Source of the DNA: Spinellus fusiger
Lineage: Eukaryota; Mucoromycota; Mucoromycetes; Mucorales; Phycomycetaceae
NCBI GenBank assembly: GCA_025094145.1
Contig: JALLLS010000041.1
Coordinates: 62,001 to 126,000, forward strand
Direction: 5' to 3'
DNA length: 64,000 nucleotides
The notes beneath the pieces are model-generated. The model did no database searches, was not told the origin of the DNA, and saw only the letters and a list, made by a program, of their open reading frames with translations. The translations under genes and the position numbers were made by a program. Numbering within the stretch: position 1 is the stretch's first letter; every line of letters starts with the position of its first letter. Below, one piece after another: positions 12,273-23,808 of the stretch.

Positions 12273-12789
12273 TTATTCAACCTTGGCAAGCAATTCAGAG
12301 TCACGGAACAAGAGATATTCCTACAAAAACAAAAAAACAAAAAAACAAAAAAACAAAAAAAAAACAAAAAAAGGTGAGCCATGTCTCTCCTTGCACCCTA
12401 CACACTAGAGAGAAGTGTGATGGCATTACCTCTTCCTGCACCTTTACAACACTGCCACCATAGGCAGGCAAAAGAACTTTGTCTCCCTTGGCCACTTGGA
12501 GGGGGAGGTAGCTGCCGTCTTTGGCAAGAGCACCCTTACCCACAGCAACAACCACACCCTCGTTCAGGGCTTCCTGGGCCTTTTCTGGGATAAAGATACC
12601 AGAGGCAGTTTGCTAACACAAGAGAACAAGTCAGTCACTGATGTAGTGTTGGGTCTGTGTACCTGCTGGGCCTTGACGCGCTGGATAAGGACACGGTCCA
12701 AGAGGGGCACAATGTTCTTGACTTTACTAGCAACAGACTAAAACCATTAGGAAGGACCCCATCCATAGACAGCAGGCATAGCTTACCAT
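12273..12789 (-). CDS. hsp10: HSP10, mitochondrial co-chaperonin (GroES family)
   Basis: Co-chaperonin that caps the mitochondrial HSP60 ring. The spliced product is about 102 residues, the family's normal size. It reads SVASKVKNIVPLLDRVLIQR, then TASGIFIPEKAQEALNEG (mobile-loop region), VVVAVGKGALAKDGSYLPL, VAKGDKVLLPAYGG and the C-terminal EEYLLFRDSELLAKVE with stop at 12273. The start codon stands alone: ATG (12789-12787) is followed at once by a GTAAGC donor, and the next exon begins at 12737 after TTTTAG. Exons are at 12789-12787, about 12737-12663, about 12613-12430 and about 12318-12273. The third intron holds an AAAAAAC array. No separate cleavable presequence is seen, as is usual for HSP10. 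Confidence 0.93.
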
Positions 12790-13129
12790 AAGGGACAAGT
12801 GGAAAAGAAGAAAAGAAACACGTCTCGGCTGGACTTCCAAGTCAAATACTCGGTGTGACTGTTGAGGAATCAAACCTCCGCCAAGGAAGGCTCTAGAGCA
12901 AAGAAGCCCGGGGAAAGAGAAAGAAGGAAAGAAGAGCAAGGAAGGAAGGGGGTCGGGTTCTTTGGCACAGGGCAAATGTCTAAGCCCGTCTTGTTCCATC
13001 AACAAAAGAGTGCAGCTGTTGGTAGGGGGTGGGATGGGATAGATAGGAAAGCCACTTATTTTATTATGTTTTTTATACAGAGAAGAGAGATGATAGGTAC
13101 AAAAGGTGTGCGTTTATTATTCTATAGGG

Positions 13130-14484
13130 TTATTCCTCGTCCGATACTTCTTCTTCTGATGCTTCTTCTTCTGATGCTTCACCAAAGGAGATGTCGTCTT
13201 TTCCACCGAGAATATCTTCCTCTTCTTCTGATACTTCCTCTTCCTCTTTTTCTGATACCTCCTCTTCTTCTCCCTCTTCTGTTCGTGGTGCTCCTCCTGT
13301 ACGAATGCGATGTTCTTCTTTCTCCTTCTTCTTTCTCTCAACATTATCTGCCTGCTTCTGTCGACGGTCTGCCTTCTCCTTCTCAGTGCGCTGTCGCTTG
13401 GCATTGGCCTCCTTCACCTCCTCTGCACTCTTCTGTACATAGCGATGGTACAACACTTCTCCTCCACACATGCCATTCTCCACCTTGACCAACTCCAGAG
13501 ACATGCGAGGACCCAACTCATGCAATCGGACGGCTCTCTGGTCATTCTTGCGGTGTTGGCGGCCATGGTAGTCCTGGGAGAGTGTGACGGTGGACTCGGG
13601 ACCATCCTCCACATCACTCTCAGACACCACAGCCTCCTTGAGAATGTAGTCTGAAATGTCATCATAGTCGCCTAGATTGGGGATGTCTGTGTTGATGACA
13701 CGCTTAATAGACTTGGAGACACCCGTGGCCTTGACGCCGATGCTGTAGTGTCGGACATCAATCTTCTCTGTGTCTTGGTTGTAGTTGAACAGAAGCACAC
13801 GACGTGCTTGTGACAGTTGCATCTAATGTCGCAATGGGGTCATCCATGGGCCTACATACCATTAGAGTGGACTTACTGTCTGGACATCAATGGAAGGGAA
13901 CATGTTCTGCAGCATCACTGTCATGATCTTGAACTGATTCCCTGGCTGCTTGAAGTTGTTCAGAACAAGCAGAGGACTCTTTCTGTACTCGAGATCCGAT
14001 GTCTTGGGGGCCTTTTGTAGGGAAAGACAGTCCTTGGCAAGAGCATACTCTGCCACTCGAAAGGTAAGTGTGGGTCCTCGGGGCACACGGCAGATACGCA
14101 GGTTGGTGTTCTTTTCTGTTCTGCTGAAGATCATAAAGTGGGATACACCCAGTTGGCCTGCCACCATGACAAAATCACGGAGACGGTTATTGCGTCGTTC
14201 CTGCACTTGCCTTGTGTCAGTATCGATCCTATGTCTGTCAGGAAGGGGGAGTGCACTGTACCTTGAGGTGGGTGGCGGTGTGGGGCTCCATCACACGACG
14301 CACATCTCGCACAAGAGCAGAGACAGAAGGACCCACCACACCAGATCGCACAACAAAACTTCTCGGGACTTTGTTCATTTCCTCCTCAGTAGGGACGACA
14401 TGAGTTTTTGTCTTTCTCTGTTCAAGGGTCTTTGTTAGCTGTATGAATAAGAACAAGAGAGAAACCTACCTTTCTTTTGGCCAT
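13130..14484 (-). CDS. SSF1: SSF1/PPAN (Peter Pan) Brix-domain ribosome biogenesis factor
   Basis: Nucleolar Brix-domain protein needed for 27S pre-rRNA maturation and 60S assembly. The first exon is tiny (MAKRK, ATG at 14484-14482), followed by LTKTLEQRKTKTHVV and PRSFVVRSGVVGPSVSALVR, then DVRRVMEPHTATHLK. The Brix core follows: RNNRLRDFVMVAGQLGVSHF, RICRVPRGPTLTFRVAEYAL, PLLVLNNFKQPGNQFKIM, TVMLQNMFPSIDVQTV, then ARRVLLFNYNQDTEKIDVRH and RVINTDIPNLGDYDDISDY. The C-terminal tail (about 13130-13420) is Lys/Glu-rich (EKEEEEVSEEEED, EASEEEVSDEE), as usual for this family. All domain landmarks are present, with short introns between exons. Confidence 0.93.
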
Positions 14485-14931
14485 ACTCAATAAAGAAGAG
14501 ATCAATAGCAAGTAAAAGAAGAGATCAATAGCAAGTAAAAGAAGAGAAGAGAAAAGAAAAAAAAAGAAAAAAAAAAGAAGAGAAAACTCTGCTTGTCACA
14601 GGCAAAAAGGCAGGATAAGTAGTCACAGACCGTCACTCTTCTACTGTCCCAAGCTTAATATCTGTCTGTCCAAGGCTATCCAAGGCTATCCACTCCTAGG
14701 AGGAATGACACCACCACCACCACCACTGCCTGACCAAGACATTCTTGGAAAAGGGTAACATAGATGTTGCTTCATACTTTTTTTTTTCTTTTTTTCTCAA
14801 ATGGACAGTATCTTATCACTCTTCTTTTCTTTCTAATGATCCTATATATATATATATATATATATGTACATACATACATACATACATATCATCCTAGACT
14901 GGACTGGACTGGACTGGACTGGACTATAGTC

Positions 14932-16485
14932 TCATTTCTTCACTACAATCCCTCCTACACACATCTTTTCCTCCACCAACTGCAACCGCAACAACAGGGC
15001 CTTGGCATCTCTCTCATACGCCTGGCCTGTCTTTAACGAGAGATGGTAGGCATTGGACTGTGGTTCTGATGGATGGGCAGTAAGCACCTTGGCATGACTA
15101 TCAATACGGGCAGCAATAAGCCCCTTGTCTCCAATCAGACCCACAAGACAGTCCTCTACACCCGACACTGTCATGTTCAGTGCACTGGCCATCCGGTGCA
15201 GGTCCACAGTAGAGTAGGGAGTGCAGTACTGCACCATGGCCTTTTCCCGTATCAGATCATATACAGTCTCCACATGCGCATGGAAGTACATGTCTGCCTT
15301 GAGATCATTCTGTGGACCGAAAGATACTGGGGTGAGTTTCTGACTTGAAAGAGAGAGATTGGAGAGAGAGAGAGAGAGGGAACTTACGCGGTAGTCCTGG
15401 AGAAGATCAAAGCAGAGAGAATACTTGGACTGCTGGAATGCCTGCAGTGTAGCATGGATCTGTGGCTCCAGTTCCAAATAACTCCTAAAGGCAGGACTCG
15501 CCATCAATGTCTGCAGCTGGGTGCGATCAAACGTGGCCAGTGCACATAGTCCTCCATACACAGCCACATCGTTGGGAGAGAGAATGTCGTTGAGATCATT
15601 GCTGGCCTCTGCTGCCACATGAGAAAGGGACTGGGCAACGGTCTCATAGTGGCTGTCCTGTCCACACAGATAAGAGAGAGCCTTGCAGCAGTGGAGTCGG
15701 GAGAGAGACACGGGTTTGTTGGGGATGTCGGTGGTGGCCTCTGCTCTTGTCACATAGCTACGTACACTTGTCGAGTGTTGGGTGGCGAGATTCACCTATG
15801 GAAAGAGTATGTGTGTGTATTGGTACACAAGTGGATGGACAGGACACCCACCTTGATCATATCAAACCATAGCCCAAGCACATGTTGGCTGGTCGTGGAA
15901 TATTCACGCGCACTGTGGTAGCTCTTCATGGCACTCTTCATGTCTCCCCATGCATAATACTCATCCCCCATACGCGTGTACCTTGTCTTTGCTGTTGTTA
16001 TTATTGCTATAAAAAAAAGAAAACCTACTCTCACACCGTCTCTCATGGCCCCTGTTCGGTAGGTTCTTATGTCACTCTCCAGCTGCTGAAGGGTGGTCTT
16101 GTGTTGGTGCTGTGTCGCCTTGATCCATGCAGTGTCAGAAGGAACACACGGTCTGTGCTGGGCCTCAAGGGCTGTGTTGAGGTGCTGTAGACACTGTGCA
16201 TAGAGACGAGTGTCTTTGGTGTCTCTTTGAATGGTGTCAAGTGCAAGTGTATAGGCGTCCACAGCAAGGTCGGGAATATGCTCACCAATAAACAGTGCCT
16301 TAGCAATACGTGTGCGTCCTAGGCTTTGAGATGTCAGTTTTCATGTTCTTTTCTTCAGTCAACAAACAGCAGTAGATAACAGTCAATGGAGATGGAAGAC
16401 ACAACTTGCCTTGGTAGTTGGCAAGGTAGACTTCCAAGTCCAAGTGACGTGGTAGTTCGCTGCCTGTGTCCATTCCTGTTGCCAT
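14932..16485 (-). CDS. CSN1: COP9 signalosome subunit 1 (CSN1/GPS1)
   Basis: PCI-domain subunit of the COP9 signalosome, which removes NEDD8 from cullins and so regulates ubiquitin ligases. The start is MATGMDTGSELPRHLDLEVY. The RPN7-type helical repeats read GRTRIAKALFIGEHIPDLA, TRYTRMGDEYYAWGDMKSAM, YHSAREYSTTSQHVLGLWFD and VRSYVTRAEATTDIPNK. LHCCKALSYLCGQDSHYE and DVAVYGGLCALATFDRTQLQ then lead into the C-terminal PCI/winged-helix half (YDLIREKAMVQYCTPYSTVD, LHRMASALNMTVSGVEDCL, GLIAARIDSHAKVL), ending at 14932 with GGIVVKK. CSN1 is favoured over its proteasome paralogue Rpn7 because of the LDLEVYxANY opening. Introns are short, and one carries a GA-rich run near 15,345. Confidence 0.88.
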
Positions 16486-16545
16486 GAGTCAATAGAGTAA
16501 TGAACAGTATCGACAGAAAATGAATAGAGAAGAGGAAGAAAGTTA

Positions 16546-16720
16546 TATAAAATATAGAATAGAATATAGAATAGAATATAGAATAGAATATAGAATAGAA
16601 TATAGAATAAAATATAGAATAAAATATAGAATAAAATATAGAATAAAATATAGAATAAAATATAGAATAAAATATAGAATAAAATATAGAATAAAATATA
16701 GAATAAAATATAGAATATAG
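16546..16720. repeat. 12-bp minisatellite (AATATAGAATA-type)
   Basis: A tandem array of a 12-base unit changes midway from ATAGAATAGAAT to ATAGAATAAAAT. It is a multiple of three, so it produces a spurious open frame of RIEY/RIKY repeats. It lies between the CSN1 start and the 3' end of the UBAC2-like gene. Confidence 0.9.
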
Positions 16721-16829
16721 AATATAAAAAGAAAAAGTATCTTAACAGAGTCGTATTTATATTGATATCAGCCTATAGTATTATTATTATTTTTTATTCT
16801 TCTTTCTATCATTTCACAATGCTCTGTTC

Positions 16830-18221
16830 TTATTGGACACTGCTTCCTTCTGGAGCAGGTGTATTCAACATCACTTCCACGGCTCTGTTGGGATCATTAT
16901 GGGCTGCTGCCAGTGCACGTGTAATGGCTTCGGGTGGATGTTCAGGGAACATTGTGGATAGCATCGTCACATGTTCTTCTGGTGGAGGAGTGAGTCCACT
17001 GTCTGCTGCTGTTCTTCCTGTCAGTGTGTCCAGGTAGGCCTACACAGAAAATACCCCATCAGCAAAGCATAGTAAATAACAAGCAAATTACCCTGACTGG
17101 ATTCTCCTCGGGAACTGCTGAGGGAGTTCGTTGGGCTGGACGTGTGCCTAATCCTGCAGCAGAGACAAGCCGCTCCACTGCATAGCCTACAGAGGCTTGT
17201 TGGACAGGCATTGTCATGGTAGATCGGAGAAGAGGAGGTGCTGACAACCAAGGCTGGATCCACCGCACTGCTCCATAGTTAGCAGTGGATGGGAATCGCC
17301 ACTGTCTGATATGAGCAACATTGACTCGATAGAGAAGACCTGCCAAAGCACCACACAGACTGGGGACAAGAGTATGGAAGCCCTGGGACAAGGCTAACTG
17401 GTGGAGAGGGGGGGGAACATGCGTCAATAGATAGATAGATACACATATTTATACACACATTTATAGAATAATAATAAAAAAGACAACTTTACTCACTTCC
17501 AATGCCAAGACATACAATGGGGTTTTGTTACTGAGGACAATCCCAAACACCTTGAACCGATACACTACAGGTATCAGCACATAGTATTGGTACAGCATAG
17601 CAAACAGAAGAGCATATCTAATGTATGCAAACACAAACACAGATGGATCCATTGGTAAAGAATACAAGGCAGGGAATAGAAAGCTCCTTTTGTACTTACG
17701 GCCCACCAGGAATCCGCTCCCATCCCCAGAAAGCACCCACTGCCAACGCGCAAATCTCCAGTGCTGTTGATACCACAACAGCAAAAAACACAAAGGCCTG
17801 TCCCCAATATCAGTCCCATCGCCCTCCACAGACACCACTTACTGCATATTTGGCACTGCCATACCACTGCTCCACCACTCGCATAGTATACAGCACCAGC
17901 AGCCCATACAGCAGGTCGCTTGAGCTGCCAAATGCAGAGTGACTACTGACACACCGCCACAACTACAAGAAAGAGAATAAGACAAAAGAAAAAAGGGGGA
18001 GGTGTGGTGGTTAGTGGTTTACTTGATGATGAACTGTGAGATGAGGGTACAGTTGAAGATGGAAAAGAATCTTTTGCTGAAAGAGAGACCCAAGCAGTGA
18101 ACACACGCCTATCCACAAGACAAGTGCCTTGGTAACAAGCACATTATAGAATCCTAGTCATGAGCAACCCTTGCTTGTTCTTTGTCTAATCTATTCTACC
18201 TGTGGGCCCAGCAACTTGCAT
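16830..18221 (-). CDS. UBAC2/Dsc2-like rhomboid pseudoprotease with C-terminal UBA domain
   Basis: ER or Golgi membrane protein of the UBAC2 (animal) / Dsc2-Ucp14 (fission yeast) type, acting in ER-associated or Dsc E3-ligase quality control. The first exon is short (MQVAGPTG, ATG at 18221-18219), and an intron joins it to GFYNVLVTKALVLWIGV (first membrane helix). Later exons give SSDLLYGLLVLYTMRVVEQW, AFVFFAVVVSTALEICALAV, YALLFAMLYQYYVLIPVVYR, VFGIVLSNKTPLYVLALE and LVPSLCGALAGLLYRVN, all matching UBAC2 membrane segments. The expected rhomboid catalytic GxSG is not seen, so it is probably inactive as a protease. The last exon encodes a UBA/CUE-like helix bundle (MLSTMFPEHPPEAITRALAA, NDPNRAVEVMLNT), stop at 16830. 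Assignment to UBAC2 or Dsc2 specifically is uncertain. Confidence 0.82.
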
Positions 18222-18632
18222 TGGGCAGATATTTTCCCCCTCCTCCTGCCACACCTTTTCTCTTTTTTTCCTTTCTTTCTTTCTCTTTCCTTTTTTGGTA
18301 ATTCCTATATCAACGCATCACTCCTACTCCACACCTAGAGACGACGAGATAAGGATACATTGTTCACCAAGGTGTGTTTTATTATGGCTGTTATGGTTGC
18401 TATGGTTGCTATGGTTGCTATGACCATAATGATAACATCTACTGCTATTTAATAGTCGGCATTCTTGTGGAAAGAATATGTTTTGTCTTCTTTCTTGTCT
18501 TCATACCATGCATTTCACATAATAGTAAAAGATGCAAAATTCAATAATTAGATAAAAAAAAACCCCATAGAGCCTTCTATTCTCTTTTGTTTGTCTATGG
18601 AATTCCTCTTTGTCGAATGTATATTCGTTTGT

Positions 18633-18680
<48 letters not shown>

Positions 18681-19698
18681 TTGTTTGTTTGCTTCTTATA
18701 GGTAGGAACCAAAAAGTCACAAACATACACATCTATATATTCTCTGTTTAAATGTTACATCAGTAGACACCTACAAAGACCAATAACAACTATCAAAATA
18801 GGATGAAATAATGATTTTCAACTAAGAAAAGGTTCAAACTTCATCCTTAGCCAGGCTAACTGAGTCAGTTTATTTTATGTATTATGTATTATGTATTATG
18901 TATTTAAGAAAAAGGGGACTTATCTGCAGACCCATTGCTAGGAACAGAGGGACAGGTATTTATACCCCCCGATAACAACAACAACAAAAACAACTTTTAC
19001 ATGGAGTTAGAGATAAGAGAAAAGGCAGTGATATAAGAGGATCAAATGCAGAAGTAACAGCACAACAAAAGACACGAAAATAGTTTAAGCAAAAGATATA
19101 CTATACTATCAATGTCATGCTGTGGATAAGACAGTTTAAGGCTAAAGAGATGTCTAGTCATATCTTGATCAAAGAAACTAGAAGACTAAAAGATAGAAAA
19201 TATAAATTAAACAGTAATTATGCATGAAGGTAGGATTGAAAGAAGAAAAACTAGACAGAAAGCGGGTCATTTATTATGAAAGTGGATGATGAGCTTATTA
19301 GCTTCCTTTATCTAATACAAATATCTCTGATGTTTGATATCTCTTATAGCTTCTAGATGGACTGAAATGACATACTCTTATGTATATGTGTATATGTGTA
19401 TATCAATATATATTCATAAATCGCATTTGAGATAGACAGTAGTAGACAGCCCCTGATGCATAGTGATATAGTTTAAAAATCTCCTACTTAGTCTCGAGCC
19501 AATGTCTATATTGCCCATCATGATGAATACTTGCTATTATTTTCTTCATCTTGACGTAACTCAGTGGCTGCCTACTACTCTCTATTTACAGGATAATGTA
19601 GACGTGGAGTGTATAAATGCACTTGATATCTCTCTCTCTCTTCTTCTTCCTCTTCTTCTTTATTATTATTATCTTTACAATTTCTTTCATTTATTAGC
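18222..19698. other. Intergenic, AT-rich, no gene seen
   Basis: This gap separates the long minus-strand gene run from the plus-strand hydrolase gene. It contains a GGTTGCTAT tandem repeat (about 18,386-18,422), a GCTT array (18,626-18,693), a TATGTATTA repeat (about 18,870-18,905) and otherwise AT-rich sequence. I recognise no exon. Confidence 0.6.
18626..18693. repeat. (GCTT)n / (GTTT)n microsatellite
   Basis: About 12 GCTT units flanked by GTTT units. It yields a low-complexity open frame that is not a gene. Confidence 0.9.
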
Positions 19699-21581
19699 AT
19701 GTCGAGTCTTTTTATGAATGGAATGTATATACTTTATGCTTTCCAAGTCAGTATTAGTAGTGTATTCGTACTTTTCTGTCTTAGAAAGTCTCTTGTTGTA
19801 TCTCTGCTGGAAACCAAGTTACCCATTCACATCCACCATGAGAGAATAGAGTCATTATGCTCACTCGTAGCTGAACATCCACTGCATATCTTCTTTCTCA
19901 AAGTCATCCTGTCCAAACTTCTCGGTTCAGTTGTGTGTAAGTATTATTGTTATTTTGAAACATCAATATTGAAACAAAGACTGTGAAATGAAACTAAGGC
20001 TATTACTCAACATATACTAGATATATCTTGGTTCTCTTTATTGATGTGGTTGGATATAAGCACTTTGTTTGGACTGGGCATTCTATTGTATGAAGGCTTT
20101 TATGAACCCATCTATGCTCGTGGAGACATTTATCATTTGAGAGGAAACTCTGTAGCCCCAGAAGTCTTGTTTTGGTAAGTACCTTTTATGATAAGAATAA
20201 GAAAGATCCCAGATTAGCTAAGAAAGACATTTATTCGTTGTCTTTAAAGTCTAAATAGTCTAATTCAACTCATAAACCCATTTTGGTCTTCTCCAGACAT
20301 TGTTGTATATCCTTCAAGTAAGTCCTATACTATAGCTTTATGTGTAGATTCCCTCTCAGTATGACTTTCAAGTTACCTATGCTACCAATGAGGAAATAAG
20401 AGATGCTCGTGAAAAAGTCAATTCAGAATCACCTCTTCACCAAATGGTGATGAATATCTATACACAACACAAACACAAGCCAGTGTCTCGCCCAGTATTG
20501 GTAGGTTGACTGTTATTCCACTATTGTTCTCAATTAAATAAGGTTCATCTCCATGGTGATGCGTGGCAATCAAGATTTAAGGACACTCTTCAACCCTATG
20601 AAAAAATGCTCGTAACAGAGAAGAATTGGGTAAGTCTCTGCTTCCTGCTTCTTGCCTCTGTGGAACTCACAGAAACCAGGTCATTGTCAATGTTGGCTAT
20701 CAGTTAGGGCCTAGTGTCCATTTCTCTGATCAATTAATCAATGTCAAATGTGCTCTTCGATGGATTAAACAGTGTATTCATATATTTGGAGGCAATCCTA
20801 ACTGCATTGTCTTGTCAGGTAAACAATCGCTCTAAGAAGAACCCACTCCTGTACACGATGTTTTAAACTTAAAGAGAGGAATTAGGTGCTTCTACAGGAG
20901 GATATCTGGCATCAATGACTTCATTAACCACCAATGATCCTATATATCAACCTGAATTTGAGTCTCAAGATACTTCTGTCTGTGGTGTGATCAGTGTGAA
21001 TGGCATAATGGATTTAGAAAGAAAGCCCACTTATTTGGTGGAGCATTCAAAAGTCATGGCACAAGAAACAGAAGCATCTCTCCCACAAGTCCCTTCTCTT
21101 TACTCTCTGATGAAGAATAGAGAAAAGAATACGACCCTTGTTCCCTTTCTGATGATTGGAAGTGGACGCGATACACTTGTGGATACTTGTGAAATTCGAA
21201 AGTTCAAGATGACCTATGATAAAGGTAACTTCCTATCTTTCTATTTTTCTGTTTGTTTATTTCTGCAGTGAAGAATGAAGACTAACTGATTAACTTTATC
21301 CATAGCATCAGAAACAGAGAAAAAAGCCTCACAGTGTTCAGTCCTGACTGTTCCTGTAAGTTTCAATGCTAGGCCAATGCTACATGCTGCTAATGTAATT
21401 CACTCCTATTTTCTTCTTCTCTATTATGCTATGGGTAACAACACTCTACTCTACTGAACGTGAAAAGAATGCACACCATTTTGCATTTAGAAACTGGTCT
21501 CCTCGTTCCATTCAGATGTCATGTATAATAACCCACTGGTGCCAACATATAGTATCCGAAAGACTTGCAGAACACGCTTAA
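19699..21581 (+). CDS. Membrane-anchored alpha/beta hydrolase (carboxylesterase/lipase-like)
   Basis: Multi-exon esterase/lipase-like enzyme. Two N-terminal hydrophobic stretches (YILYAFQVSISSVFVLFC and SLLMWLDISTLFGLGILLYE) suggest membrane anchoring, probably in the ER. The hydrolase core starts with VHLHGDAWQSRF (HG oxyanion-type motif), then VIVNVGYQLGPSVHF, CALRWIKQCIHIFGGNPN and the nucleophile elbow LSGASTGGYLASM, where Ser lies in GASTGG across an intron junction. Acidic and His members are likely in IGSGRDTLVD and the last-exon NAHHFAF. The model ends VSERLAEHA with TAA at 21579-21581. Exons are separated by introns of about 40-110 bases with GTAAGT/GTAGGT donors. This is the only plus-strand gene in the first 40 kb. 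The substrate is unknown; sterol-ester or GDXG-type lipases are possible relatives. Confidence 0.8.
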
Positions 21582-21751
21582 TTTTGCTCCTTTTTTTTCT
21601 TTTTCTTCTTCTTCCATCTTAGTTTTTCTTTTTTTTTTCTTTTTTTATCACTAATATGACCACAAGAAAAGATATATTTCAAGTAGAGGATGGTGTGTAA
21701 GAAAAGGATATTTTATTTTTATTTTTATTTTTATTCAATACAACTACTAAT

Positions 21752-23315
21752 TTACTTTCCATGCAAAGTATTCTTTTTGTTTCGTAATGTTTGACCTGCA
21801 CCTGTGAATACTTGTGTCTTTTCTTCTTTCTCTTGGCTCTTGGGTGGGATGACTTGATATCCAAAATAAAGCTGCCCAAAGGGAAGATTGAGAGGACCCT
21901 CATCATTAGGGTCAAAAGGCTGTGTTTCAGAAACTATTTGGGCAGTAGCATCTGTTGAAGTCTCTGCTTTGACTGGCCTGGGTAGATGGTAGATATAGAA
22001 TATATATATATAAATATAAATATAAATATAAATATAAAAAGAACAGTTGGATATATATTCTTACTTACTCTTTTCCTTTGCTGCGTAAACTCTGTCCACC
22101 ACCACTAAATGCAGCAAACTGAGCTGCCTTGGGAGCATCAGGAAGATGGATCATCATATGGCTCTTCTATTTCCAACAGATGAGTCTCCAATAGACGCAT
22201 TGTAACTAGGTACAACTTACAATAGAGGAGGATGTCTTTGTTCGAGTAGGCTCTACATAACCCACAGGAGGAGCAAAATCCACCTTGGAAAGTGATCAAT
22301 ACTCTTCTCTTTCTTTGCACCTGTCCTATGGATCATCTTTGTGAGGCATACCTCTAGATCTGTCTCTACAATAGAAATCCCACCGTGGTCTTCATGATCT
22401 GGTTTGACTTGAAGCACTTTGATCTCATAGACCTTGTTATTGTAATTAATTTGAATAGTGTCGCCTGCTGTCAGTGTAGCAAAGTTACGCAATGCATTCT
22501 CAAGTCTAAATGTCTCTCATGAATTCCCTTTGTATAAAGAAGAAGGTATTTTACTTACACTGCTCTATGATCACTGATATCTAGAAAGTCAGTAGATTGA
22601 GGTTGGATTTTAACAAAAGATCCCAAGGGTAAGTTGATATTCTTGACTTCAATAAGATTTCCTGGTTCTACTTGGAGAGTCTCCATCATCTATTATAGAG
22701 AATAGTATAAGAAGAAAGAGAGAATCTTGTGGAGGATTTCTCAATAACCCACCCACTGTGGGAAATAGGCTCTTCCTTCTTCAGCAATAAACTCAAGCAC
22801 GCCTGCATGTGTATGTTTGTCTTTGGATGCATTGTTGAGATGGAATAACATTGGATAGGATACATTCAATTGTGCTAATAAGATGATGGTTGAAGTCAAG
22901 TCGGGTTAGTTATAGAATGTTACAGTATAGAATGTTACAGTATAGAATGTTACAGTATAGAATGGTGTCTGCAGGTGCACTGTATAAAAAGGAACCTTCA
23001 CTTACATAGCTTCTCAAGTGCTGACTGTGGAAGTATAACTATAGAGAGTAGTGAGACACGCTTCAATCCAAGTAGCTTTTTTTTCTTCTTCTCCTTACTC
23101 TTTCCTCCGTAGTTGACGTTATCTCTGTCGCTGCCATGTTGCATCATTGCTATAGGGTAGCAGCGGTACAGTTCGGAAAAGACTCGATTGGGGTTCATAA
23201 AGCCTAATGGGTTACGTATACCAAAGTAGGAGGCTGAGAATGGGCTTTCATCGTCAAATCCTTCTCCATTGAACTGTAAAGTGAGTGGAAATTGTCTTAT
23301 TGCAGCACCTACCAT
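21752..23315 (-). CDS. UFD1: UFD1, subunit of the Cdc48-Ufd1-Npl4 ubiquitin segregase
   Basis: Ubiquitin-binding cofactor of Cdc48/p97 used in ER-associated and nuclear degradation. Exons encode [136 protein letters not shown] and [13 protein letters not shown], a near-perfect series of UFD1 signatures. The C-terminal part has [28 protein letters not shown] and [12 protein letters not shown] (shp/Cdc48-binding type), stop at 21752. The ATG at 23315-23313 is followed directly by a GTAGGT...TTACAG segment of 39 bases. Splicing gives a start M-FNGEG like yeast Ufd1, while retention keeps the frame and adds 13 residues. An intron near 22,910-22,965 holds a three-copy TATAGAATGTTACAG repeat. Confidence 0.94.
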
Positions 23316-23808
23316 AGTGCTGTCGTGGTAGAAACAGTAGGTGGATTGGCCTTTTGGCTGGTCAGTAAGGCTGGCAGTCAGGTTTTCACTTAGCTTTTAT
23401 CACTCATTGAATCTCCGTTACGGCAGTGAGTAGGGTGGTTAAAATGGGTGGATGGAGGATAGATGACGCTACGGCACACATCATCCTTATAGATTGGCTG
23501 TCTATTCCTGTCCATATTTTTTTTTCTCCTTTTAAGAGTATTTCTTTTTGTTTATCAAGACAGATCAACAAATACTAGTGTGTTTATTGACGTATTTTCT
23601 CTCTTCTATATTAATAAGCGTGCAAGTTGTATTTTTTTTTATAGATGCATTAAGGAATATAGATCCATAGATCAATGAAATAATGAATGGACTAATGGAT
23701 GAAAAGGAATAAACAAATAAGATCCATGGACTAATAAGCTAATGAACTGATACATCAATAAAATGGTATATGTAGACAGACACAATAATTACAAGAATGT
23801 AGAAGAGA
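23316..23808. other. Intergenic, no gene seen
   Basis: AT-rich spacer upstream of UFD1, with poly-T tracts and a degenerate ATAGATCCAT/ATGGACTAAT direct-repeat pattern (about 23,650-23,750). I see no coding exon. Confidence 0.6.

Noticed and set aside
12862..13654. Plus-strand frames opposite SSF1/PPAN
   Set aside because: Antisense shadows of the Glu/Lys-rich tail and Brix core, recognisable by Ser/Leu-rich low complexity.
16520..16720. Open frame of repeated RIEY/RIKY on the plus strand
   Set aside because: Translated 12-bp minisatellite with no start context or flanking exons.
18820..18870. tRNA-like GGTTCAAA segment
   Set aside because: No acceptor stem or anticodon arm can be folded around it.
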